This document shows, in pieces, positions 54,641 to 64,000 of a stretch of 64,000 nt of DNA; the first letter of the stretch is position 1; each line of letters opens with the position of its first letter. The notes beneath the pieces were generated by a model. The model made no database searches and was not told where the DNA came from. It saw only the letters and a list, made by a program, of their open reading frames with translations. Made by a program: the position numbers and the translations under genes. The DNA is taken from assembly GCA_026724425.1 (NCBI GenBank), contig JAIUCV010000001.1, positions 13,746,556 through 13,810,555 of the forward strand, in the 5' to 3' direction. This DNA comes from Erythrophleum ivorense (taxonomy: Eukaryota; Streptophyta; Magnoliopsida; Fabales; Fabaceae).

Positions 54641-55167
54641 TTAAACAATTAATTAAAAATATTTTTCCTCACTTTGAATTTTTCATAGATTACAATTCTA
54701 AAGATTCTCATTGGTTCAAAACAATCTAAAGCATTTTATTAAGGATCAAAGAATTCTATAGCTATAATTTAGCAAACCATAAGTAATGAACTAACAAAGC
54801 AAGTTGATTTGAGCAATATGGCTTAAGACAAATAAATCTGGTAAACTACTCTCAACAAACGGCTTTTATGACTCCACAAGGCATTTTATCTTATTACCAT
54901 TAGATAGAAAATCTAGGAATAATGAGCCATGGTTGTCAAAAGATCCTATCATTTTGATCATAAGTGCTCATAACTCTTATAGCTTAATCTCTAATTATGT
55001 GAGATTCCTCTTTGCCAATGTTTTAAATTGACTTTAAGAATTTGTCATTCTACATTAAGGATAATGCTTGGAAATATTATTATCTTGAATAGATTAGTCT
55101 TAATCATTTTCTTTTTCTTTTTTAGGTGGGAAATGTGGATAAAATATTCAGAGTTTTTAATTAACAG

Positions 55168-55757
55168 CATCTCATGTATATATGGATATGCTTAATGAAA
55201 AAAATTTATCTAAACTTTTTAATATATTAGTTATTATGGGTTTACCATTTTAATAGGTCAACATTAATGCGCTGCATCTTATTAATGAAAAAAAAAAAAA
55301 TCTCATGCATGGATACGATTAAGGAAAAATATCATCCAAAATTTTTAAAATCCTATTTAGTATCTTAAGATTGGTAGGATGATTTTAGATGAGACATTGT
55401 AAGCAAAAGTACACTTTTAATTCCTTAACTTTGTATTAATTTTTAGTTTGATCCCTTAAGTTTGTTTAGTTTTATTTTGATTCTTTAATTTTCAAAAACC
55501 AATAAAATATTTCCTCACTCTTAACACGTTAGTTTGCTTAATGAAAAATGCTAACATGTAAAATTTTATGCCAAATTACGTACTGTCATCATAACCTATC
55601 CATTAATCCGTAAAATTCTCCTAAACGCTCCATATTTAATGCTGCGGTCAAATTACAAACATCCATTTTGAATTATGCATGGCAATTCCACTAAAAAAAT
55701 CTAAACCTAAGTCAATTGTACAAAGCCTCCAAATTACGCATAGCACTGAGTGGTTTG
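55168..55757 (-). repeat. Inverted copy of the S3 right part inside the CACTA element
   Basis: This 590-bp stretch is the near-complete reverse complement of 62866-63454 in S3 and is also related to 56529-57340 in S2. It begins at catctcatgtatata and ends at gagtggtttg; beyond both points the similarity stops. By eye it is closer to S3 than to the adjacent S2. Confidence 0.75.
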
Positions 55758-56946
55758 CATATTAGAATGCTTAGAAGTTTTAGAGTTTTTTTTTTAATGA
55801 CATTTAAATTTAGACAATTTCAGCTACCACTATTTTCTTTAATAGTTGTTTGAACCATTGCAATAACAGATTTTTTTTCTTTTTTTGGTTGGATCAACAA
55901 GGACAGCAAGAGAATGTCGAGGATTTTGCAACAAAATTTGGAGGGTTTGGCGAGGAAATTCCCTTGCCAATTTCTTGGCAATTAGTGATAGAATGTGTGC
56001 GAAATAAAAGGATTTTAGCACATTCTTTTTGGCTATTTTCTTAGCGAGGAAATTTAGTGGAAGATTGGCAAGAAAAATTTGTCCTCGCTAACTAGCAACT
56101 CGAATATTGCAAGGGAAAATTCCACTGCTGTTCCATCTCTAAAGGGGATTAGAAACAGAATATCAACGAAAATTTTTTTGTCGCTATTTATAATTTCCTT
56201 GTAGGGAAAATTCTTTGCAAATAGGATATGTTATACCAATTTATATAAAAATTATGATAGGGTATTGCCCTGTCATAAAGCAATTCAATAAAACTCTTTC
56301 TGAACAAACTATTGAAGCTCAAATTTTTTGTGTCCTTAATTTAAATTTTATTTTTCAATCAAATACCCTAGGTTACATTAATGAAATTTACGGTTTGCAT
56401 TATTCTTAAGTTCAATTAATTAGATATCTCACTAGATCTATAAAATAAACAGAAAATTAGGAATAAAGTAGAATTAGAAGCATGCAATGACTAAAGTGGG
56501 TGGAATCAAAGTACTCAGGCTGCTGTAGTCAAACCACTCAATCCAATTGACTTAGATCTACATATTTTAGTGGAATTGCTGCGCGTAATCCAATTGGATA
56601 TGCATAATTCGAACGCTGCGTTTAATTTGGAGGGTTTAGGAGAATTCCATATGTAGGACTAACGGATAGATGATGGTGGTGGTTATTTGGCATAAAATTT
56701 TACATGTTAGCATTTTTCTTTTGTTAAGTAAACTAACAATGTTAAGAGTAAGAAAATTTTTTTAGTAATTTTTAAGAGTTAAAATTAAAGATCAAAGTAA
56801 AACTAAACAAACTTAAAAGGTTAATCTAAAGCTTAATACAAAGTTAAGGATTAAAAATATACTTTTACCTAAAATGTCTTATCTAAAATCATCCCATCAA
56901 ATCTCAGGAAGCTAGATAAGATCTCAAACATTTTAGATAAATTTTT

Positions 56947-57250
56947 GGAAAAATTACAACTAAGGACCTAAATGTTATAAAATTTACAATGAAAGACTTT
57001 AAAAATTAAAATGGCCATTAAGGACTATCATTATCATCGGGTCTTAGAAGATTTTAGTACCAGTTTTAGAGGATTTACTATTAAGTGTAAAAAAGTTCAA
57101 CATTTTCCTACACTTGGTAGTAAATCCTTTAAAATTGATAGTAAAATTCCTAAAAGTTGATGATAATGATAGTCCTTAAAAATAATTTTAATTTTTAAGA
57201 TCCTTTATTGTAAATTTTATAGCATCTAGGTCTTTTATTGTAATTTTTTC
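56947..57250. mobile_element. Mutator-like MITE, copy 3
   Basis: 304 bp, with terminal inverted repeats GGAAAAATTACAAC. Flanks are taaattttt (56938-56946) and taatttttt (57251-57259), 8 of 9 identical. The related segments at 55168-55757 and 62866-63454 lack it and so show the empty site. Confidence 0.8.
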
Positions 57251-57550
57251 TAATTTTTTTTAGTCGTCAAGTGAATGTATCAATACATGAGATTTTTTTT
57301 CCATTAATAAGATGCAGTGCATTAATGTTGACCAACAAATGGTAACCCCAAAATACCTAATACATTAAAATGGTAACCCCTATCACAATTATTCATGGCT
57401 ATAGTAGCACTCATTTTTTTTCTATACAAAGTTAGATATTTTGAAGCCCTGTCAGATTATTGCTGTTAGCACTCAATTGGAAAAACACACCAACAATTAC
57501 ATATTCAACAAGGAAAATCTAGCATATCAAAGTACAGTCCCTATCATAAT

Positions 57551-57711
57551 CATGGTCCTAAATTGCAATTGCAATTGCATTGTGATTGTTAGTATTGTGG
57601 ATAGTATAAAAAGAATTGCGAACATTGTGGTGAATTGATGGGGATGTGAATCATACCACAACAGTAATATTGCACCACATCACATGATGCGGATCACAAT
57701 TTAAAACTATG
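57551..57711. mobile_element. hAT-type MITE, copy 2
   Basis: 161 bp, opposite in orientation to copy 1. The flanks atcataat (57543-57550) and atcataaa (57712-57719) match at 7 of 8 positions. It shares the internal block CATCACATGATGCGG with copy 1. Confidence 0.65.
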
Positions 57712-57968
57712 ATCATAAAAAATATATATTCCTATTTGCCACCTTGATTTGTGATATCATTGAATGGTCTTTAGACTAACAACCTGTTATGGTGATATGC
57801 CATTTCCAAAACCTATATGTGTGTGTGTGGGGGGGGGGGTTGTGCAACTATGGTTATAATGAACTAAGAAATGAGTTGGGCATTGAAACCACTTTCAGAT
57901 TTGAGAAGCTTGAACCTCCTAAAGATAATTAGCTATGAAAGATGGTAATTAATGCAAGAATTGGGAAG

Positions 57969-58199
57969 TTAGTCATTCCATATAAGGAGCAAAGGACTTC
58001 TCCAAATTCTCCCTGCCATTCGCTTCAAAGCCTTCGAATTCAATAATTCCCTAAGGTATTCATCTCCATCGCCAATTTCTTCTTTTCCATCAGCCACTTT
58101 CCTCCTTCTGCACCTACATTTCCGTGTCCCCGTCCCTAGAGCTCGTGTTGTTGTCCAAGGCCAATATAACTTTCCTAGGAGTCTAGTAATGAGGGACAT
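57969..58199 (-). pseudogene. Exon-like frame in copy S3, unknown
   Basis: A 76-codon frame rich in Arg and Lys, with KEEIGDGDEYLRELLNSKALKRMAG. Its upstream end lies next to a possible splice acceptor (attactag). It resembles no known family and no clear counterpart was found in S1 or S2. Base composition here is higher in GC than in the surroundings. It could be an exon remnant of the same unknown gene as the other exon-like blocks, or chance. Confidence 0.25.
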
Positions 58200-58364
58200 T
58201 TCAGTAATCAGAAAAGTCTATAAAGTCAGCAAGTAACAAATAAAAAATAGATATCCTTACTAATATGTGATTGGATAGAGACTGAATAATAATGTATTTG
58301 GTGACGGGATTATAAGTTTTACAAGAATTAAAATTATGAGACTAAAAACTTACACCAATAAGAG

Positions 58365-58556
58365 CTATTTGCATATAGGAATCAAGATTTGAAGAAAATA
58401 TGTATCGAAGTCTATGAAAATGAAACACCCATTGATATAACTTTGGTACATTGTTGATTTGATAGAGTTGGATAAATGGGCCATAAGCCTCATCGATAGA
58501 TAAAGCATCTTTACCCCTTGATCTTCATCTTCACCATAAGCTTTCTTAGATCTCAT
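58365..58556 (-). pseudogene. First-exon-like block of copy S3
   Basis: ATG at 58556, then MRSKKAYGEDEDQ, a stretch corresponding to the S1 block with a shifted middle, and STMYQSYINGCF. A TATATATA box lies about 100 bp upstream (near 58658). The splice donor seen in S1 is altered here, so the frame runs on to 58365. Confidence 0.3.
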
Positions 58557-59502
58557 AGTTTAAGTCTACAAGAGAAAGCCACAACTAGCTAATGTAATAT
58601 GCTTCTCTATAGAGAATGTGAACACTGACTTGTTACCAAACCCTTGGGAGACAGATGTATATATAGGTGAATAAATTTAGGGTTATGTCTTTGGACCATG
58701 ATTTTTAACTAAAGAAAGGGGGCTTATTTAATTTTTCATATATACTATGTATCTAGCTATTTTTTTCTTGTCCTTATTTTCAATGTTATTAGATGCTAGA
58801 CTTTTTTTGGAGAATGGTTTTTAAGCTATATAATTAATGTTTTCTAAATACTGATGGTTTGTTTTCTTCTAAATTTGAAAGAAAACAATTAAGGAAAATG
58901 ATTTTTTTAAGTGTGTTTTACCAAAAAATCCAAATAAATAAATAAAAGCTTGTATACTAAGATTTTACATTTGCATTCTCTTTCCTTCTCTAATTAATTA
59001 TTCACACATGAAGAATATAGCTCATTTTTATTTAATTCCTTTCTTTGTCATTCCATTCCATTCCATTAACTCTTAAAAATAAATTTTTAAAAAAATTACC
59101 TTTTTTATTTAGAATTTTAAATGCTAATTATAGTTTTCCCAACAATATAAACATAGGAATAACACTTCCCACCCTCAATTGATTCTTTATTCTCATTTCA
59201 GTTCTTTTCATCTTCTCTTCAAAACATTCAAACATTAGTTCCTTACCTTTTATTAGAGTTTTAAATGCTAATTAAAAATTTCCCAATATATATATATATA
59301 GGGAAAAACATTGGTTGATTCTAGGATTTAGGCAAATCTATCTTTCTTCCCTCTTTTTTCCCCCTTATGCTTTTAAAAGCCAAGCACTCTTCATATCAAT
59401 ATCTCTCTTCATGTTAAAAATTCTTGACAAATTGGATATGTTATTTCAATTTATATAAAAATTATGATAGGGTAATACCTTATCTTAAAGCAATTCAATA
59501 AT

Positions 59503-62447
59503 TGTCACACCCTCAATACATGGGTATAACTAACACAGAAAATGACCAGTTACCCTTTTGTAAGCCTATCCCAAAACAAAAATTCAGCCAAACATTTAAA
59601 GAGTATTTCTATAGTTTAATGTTGAATGATAGAACCATCGTCATTAAATGATGAGGTGTACTTGCATAACATATATTTAGTTATAGGTGATTTCTTATAA
59701 AAATTTCGACAAAGTCTCTCATGTAATTAGGACCTTCCGAAATCTCTACAATTAGTTCAACCAATACAATTACATACAAAAAGTGTCATGCTATCAGTTC
59801 AACCAGTATACAACAATATTTAGGGGTGAAGGACCCCATCTCTGGTTTAGTGGAACTATATACAACAATCTACAATACAAAATAAATCTCAGTTACATTA
59901 ACAAAATATGCCCATGCAAACAGATGCTGAGCTCACCAAGAATGAAGGAAGATGACCAATCTTAAGCTACTGGAGAGGGATTGGGCTTAAACTTACTATC
60001 TAAAACAAATTAAAAATAAAAAGAATAAGTCAAACACTCAGTGAGTAAACAAGGCTAACAATAAATAAATAAATAAGCACAACTTCATATAAAAGTTTCA
60101 TTCAAACACATAATTGAACAATTGGGACATTTAATAGGGAAATTAGCAAATTCTCTCAAAATAAATCATTCTAAATTATAATAGAAATGCCTAGTTAGTA
60201 CGAATAAATTAGATGTAGAGCGTACAGCCCACGAGAATAAGTCATACAGACACTAAGCAACATGCTCGCAAGAAATCAAAACAGATCCATTTATGGTAGC
60301 TAATCACACGGGGCTAGCAACACCCCTACTAATTGGGATACAGATCATGGTGCACCATGCTAACACTTATTGCTGTAAGCTACAAGGTTCCATAATAAAT
60401 AGTTCCCATAAAATGTTTTTAGAATATACCTTTAAAAATATCAGAAGTCATAATCATGCCTATTTTTAGTTGAAGAATGGGATCTAAATAATTCATTAGA
60501 TGTCTAATGTATAGAAAATCAAAACATACTAACTAAAATCTTTACATTCAAATAGAAATAGGATCAAGGAATGGTTTGTCCCAATGATATAGTAAAGTTT
60601 ATATAGATATTTAAATAATTTAACGAATAATGAATATATAAATAATGTTAACCACATAAATATGTAATCAACTTTGAAAACGAAGAAAGGAAGCAAAAAT
60701 TATATGATGCTCATAGTTGGCATTGTTTGCTTACCTTTTAGGATGACATAAGACTCTCCTATCATATCCTCTGCTAATTTTTCTAGCTGTGACAACTTCT
60801 CCCAATTGCCCTATAATACTAGTTCACAAGTCTTGGTACTTAAATAACCTTAAATTGCCTTATAATAAATTTCCTCTCCTTCCTCTAAACATCTAAGTTT
60901 AGCGAGTCTCTTTAAATATGATAACCAATTATTCCCCTTTCATCCTACTGACATAAGCAATTTGTTCAAGTTGCACAATTTATATATTTATTTGAGTTGA
61001 TACTCCATATTCTATCTATCTCTTTTACCCACTACCAATTCAAATGTTCCTCATGCTTTAACTCTCCTTTCTAATTACTATATCTTATCTATTTCTCCTA
61101 ATTACTTCTAACTCACATATACTTACATTATAATTTTATCTTTACTTATCACTAGTGTTTTCCTTTTTTTTTTCTTTTTTTTTTGAGTTTACCACATACT
61201 TACATAAATTGAATGAATATATGATAATAGACAAAAGCAAGACATATCCTAAATGTGGCTTAATACTAATGTCACTTATTATTCAAAAATTAACCACACT
61301 CTTTAATAATCCTATAATCCCAAAAACCCTAAAATTTGGCTTCCCAAACTTACAGGATTAGTGTAAATCTCAATTAATATTAGTGAGTCTCATACTTCTC
61401 CATAACCACTCTAAATATAGTGTTAATATTTCCAGCAATGGGAGGATTGAATAATAATAATAATAATAATAATACTAGAAAATGTAGCTCCAAAAATTGC
61501 TATTTACTTCCTCCTACTAACTTGGTTGCTCTTTCAAACCAAGCTTCAAAAACAAGAACAGCCACACACCCAAAAATGGCTTTGTTGACTAAGATTCCAA
61601 GGGCAAGAAAAAGGTGGAGCTAGTTGTAATTTCACACTTCAATCCATCCCTTTCTTTGTCCCCCAAACCAGCCATAATACACCTACGAACCAACTCTCCT
61701 ACAGCATCAATCATCCTCAACGCTAACTTGGCTGCACCAATGCTCCTAACAAGCTCAGGTTTAGCAGCAAAATACAAGGAACCAACGAAGCTCAAGGCAA
61801 CAAGAATGTGATAAGAACAAAGCTACGGGAAGAAGTCGCACAAGATTTGAACCACCCAAATTCTGCAGCAAGCCATGGCAATTTGGGTAGAAGCACACAC
61901 TTCCTCTAGTTTGCACAAAATTTGCCAAGAACCACAATAGAAAAGAGGGACTTTTAGAGCAATTTTAGAGCAGACAAAAATGAAATAATGCACCGGTAAA
62001 AGCAAGGAATCTCGAAAAGAAATTGTTGGCACTTCTAAGAACCAGAAACCGAGATTCAAACATGAGAAAGATATGGATCTGCATGAAGCAAAATGGTTGC
62101 CAAAGAGTGAAGCTCAGTTTGCAGCAGGGAGAAGACGTACAGAAAATTAACGCAAGAAGGGAGCAAGATTATCATGGAACAGAGCTGAAGGAAAGGACGT
62201 ATTAGTTGGCTTCCTACTCTGTGCTGGCTGTCCAAGAAGAAAATCTGAGGGTGGAGGCATGTGACAAAAAGTTGAAGGGAAAATGACAAAAAGCCCAACC
62301 TTCCCTGCATAAAAGGAGGGGCAATGTTGGTAGTGCAGCAAAGTGACCTGGCAGAAGAAGAAAATTCAAGCAATAGGACCCATGCCTCTTACCCAGCCAC
62401 TTTTATTACCCATTCTCTAAATATAAGTATATTTTCGGGTCTTTACA
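59503..62447 (-). mobile_element. Solo LTR of a Tekay/Del-like retrotransposon
   Basis: A 2945-bp sequence that on the minus strand starts TGTAAAGACCCG and ends GGGTGTGACA. It is flanked by the exact 5-bp duplication ATAAT (59498-59502 and 62448-62452). No primer site, polypurine tract or coding domain lies within it. A single LTR with its own target duplication is the usual product of recombination between the two LTRs of one element. The short frames at 61420-62373 are inside this LTR and are not genes. A (AAT)n run at about 61450-61473 lies in it. Confidence 0.8.
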
Positions 62448-62501
62448 ATAATCAGTCTATATCTTTTGAAGTCACAAATTGATTAATAGTATAGTCAAAA
62501 C

Positions 62502-62502
<1 letters not shown>

Positions 62503-62527
<25 letters not shown>
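62503..62527. repeat. (AG)n microsatellite
   Basis: About 25 bases of alternating A and G just right of the solo LTR. Confidence 0.85.
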
Positions 62528-62532
<5 letters not shown>

Positions 62533-63480
62533 TGTAAATAAAGGAAGTGGACCTCATACACATTCTTCTCTCTTTATGTCACTCTCTCTCCAACTCTAGA
62601 ACTACAAAAAATCTAATTCCATTCAATAACACTCTTTATGAACAACCTATTGAAGCTAAAATTTCAATCTCCTTTGAGTCTTCATATTTCTTTCTATCAA
62701 AAACCTTAGGTCCATATTAATGAAATTTACAATTTGCATTCTTGTTGAGTTTAATTACGTAGATATCTGATTAGATCTATAAATAAATAGCAAATTTGGA
62801 ATAAAGTGGAATTAGAGAGCAAGCAAGGACTAAAGTGGAAGTTAGAGTACTCACGCTGCTGTAATCAAACCACTCAGTGCTATGCGTAATTTGGAGGCTA
62901 TGTACAATTGACTTAGGTTTAGATCTTTTTTTTAGTGGAATTGCCATGCATAATTCAAATGGATGTTTGTAATTTGAACTATGCGTTAAATATGGAGGGT
63001 TTAGAAGAATTTTACGGATTAATGGATAGGTGATGATGACAATACATAATTTGACATAAAATTTTACATGTTAGCATTTTTCATTAAGCAAACTAACGTG
63101 GTAAGAGTGAGGAAATATTTTATTAGTTTTCAAAAACTAAAGAATCAAAATAAAAATAAACAAACTTAAGGGATCAAACTAAAACTTAATACAAAGTTGA
63201 GGAATTAAAAATGTACTTTTGCATACAATGTCTCATCTAAAATCATCCCACCAATCTTAAGATACTAAATAAGATTTTAAAAATTTTGGATAATCTTTTT
63301 CATTAATCATATCCATACATGAGTTTTTTTTTTCATTAATAAGATGCAATGCATTAATGTTGACCTATTAAAATGGTAACCCCATAATAACTAATATATT
63401 AAAAAGTATAGATAAAATTTGTTTCATTAAACATATCAATATATACATGAGATGTAATATGCAACCCTAAAACCACCCAC

Positions 63481-64000
63481 CATTCCAAAAGAAGTTGACC
63501 TATATAGGTTGGTAATGCTAATGCAATAGCTCACATCATAATCTATGCGCAGCATGAGAATGGGTTCAAATGAAGAGCAATTATCTGAGGCAAGTGATGA
63601 AGATAATGCTGGAATGAGATTATGGAGTCTCTTAGATCAATGAAATACCAAAATTATCAATCGTACACACACATATCTCCTTTGCCTCTTATTCTAGTTA
63701 ATTTGTTTTCGTTTGTTAACTTTGATCATTTCATTTTGTTAATGTTAACACAATTTAGATGCTCAGGTGTGTCAAGTTGACAGCATGAATTTTTGAACTG
63801 TTTCATCAAAAAAATTTGCTGAGAGAATCTTACATGCATATCTTTTACTTTCAAATATGTCAAACCTCAATATTAGTATCTATTTAATTTCAAGAATTTT
63901 ACTATGTAGTTTATTTTCTACATGTTCAAGAATTTTATTGTTGCCCTATAAGCTTGATGAATTTATCAAATTGACTTAATTTCTAGGTATACATACTCAG
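63481..64000. other. Intergenic DNA, nothing recognised
   Basis: No coding frame, RNA gene or transposon end could be supported. Confidence 0.5.

Larger units (their letters stand above)
53984..56206 (+). mobile_element. Non-autonomous CACTA element
   Basis: The left end CACTACAAGAAAA (53984) is matched by a right end whose complement reads CCCTACAAGGAAA (56206). Inverted sub-terminal repeats such as ttgctaaaatttagc and ctcgctaactagc lie inside each end. The pre-insertion site survives in S3 near 59415 (gttaaaaattcttgac). A run of five As there becomes four plus four across this element, as predicted for a 3-bp AAA duplication. There is no transposase-like frame. It contains an inverted copy of neighbouring DNA at 55168-55757. 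Confidence 0.75.
52802..57420 (-). repeat. Triplicated segment, copy S2 (split by a CACTA element)
   Basis: The left part, 52802-53983, aligns with S1 and S3: the exon-like block at 52830-52880, the TATATATA leader at 52961, and gattttaaatttacattc near 53520. After the CACTA element (53984-56206) the right part, 56207-57420, aligns with 59425-59502 and 62600-63460 of S3. The right part also carries a Mutator-like MITE (56947-57250). No complete gene is present; the start codon of the exon-like block reads ATT. Confidence 0.65.
57730..63480 (-). repeat. Triplicated segment, copy S3 (split by a solo LTR)
   Basis: The left part, 57730-59502, aligns with S1 and S2, including the degenerate counterpart of the 58-codon S1 ORF near 57740-57800 and the first-exon-like block at 58556-58365. 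The right part, 62448-63480, follows the solo LTR. S3 retains the empty site of the S2 CACTA insertion near 59415. Confidence 0.65.

Noticed and set aside
61420..62373. Several 60-105-codon frames on both strands as small genes
   Set aside because: All fall inside the solo LTR defined by its termini and target duplication, and one contains a run of Asn from an (AAT)n microsatellite.

Overview
This is plant nuclear DNA: AT-rich, intergenic and dominated by transposable elements. The two main elements are Ty3/gypsy retrotransposons of the Athila type, with a primer-binding site for tRNA-Asp. The window also holds a decayed Tat-lineage Ty3/gypsy element with two RNase H domains, Tekay/Del-like LTRs, CACTA, hAT and Mutator-like non-autonomous DNA transposons, and a short plastid DNA insertion. 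The species cannot be named; a flowering plant, probably a eudicot, fits best. No complete host protein gene was recognised. Bases 3-131 look like the last exon of a host gene, and some small exon-like pieces lie in a triplicated segment.

Layout. 1-235: GC-richer probable 3' gene end. 236-5600: AT-rich intergenic DNA with a short tandem duplication interrupted by a Mutator-like MITE. About 5640-16650: decayed Tat element on the + strand (gag, protease, RT, two RNase H domains, integrase, antisense ORF), with an 84-bp piece of plastid trnA-UGC between protease and RT. 16650-20360: intergenic DNA with an hAT-type MITE and a 100-bp tandem duplication. 20365-22300: first copy (S1) of a triplicated segment. 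22280-25531: 88-bp tandem repeat, truncated LTR, CACTA end and the left part of a Tekay-like LTR. 25527-51157: two Athila elements, one inserted inside the other. 51153-52730: the rest of the interrupted LTR, its iMet primer site and leader. 52740-63480: copies S2 and S3 of the triplicated segment, S2 split by a CACTA element and S3 split by a 2.9-kb solo LTR.

The best-supported result is the self-nested Athila pair. The outer element (25532-51152, minus strand) has the 5-bp target duplication GTTTC. The inner element (27719-40818, same strand) sits in the outer one's 3' untranslated region with its own target duplication ATTCT. Shared LTR variants independently pair LTR1 with LTR4 and LTR2 with LTR3. 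The damage is complementary: the inner copy has an open gag-protease frame but three nonsense codons and a lost catalytic Asp in pol, while the outer copy has broken gag-protease and a fully open pol. Every LTR carries a GC-rich array of a degenerate 10-bp motif, GCCGCGGCGA, in otherwise AT-rich DNA. The inner element has a second, 12-copy array between pol and the env-position ORF. This array is the least explained structure in the window.
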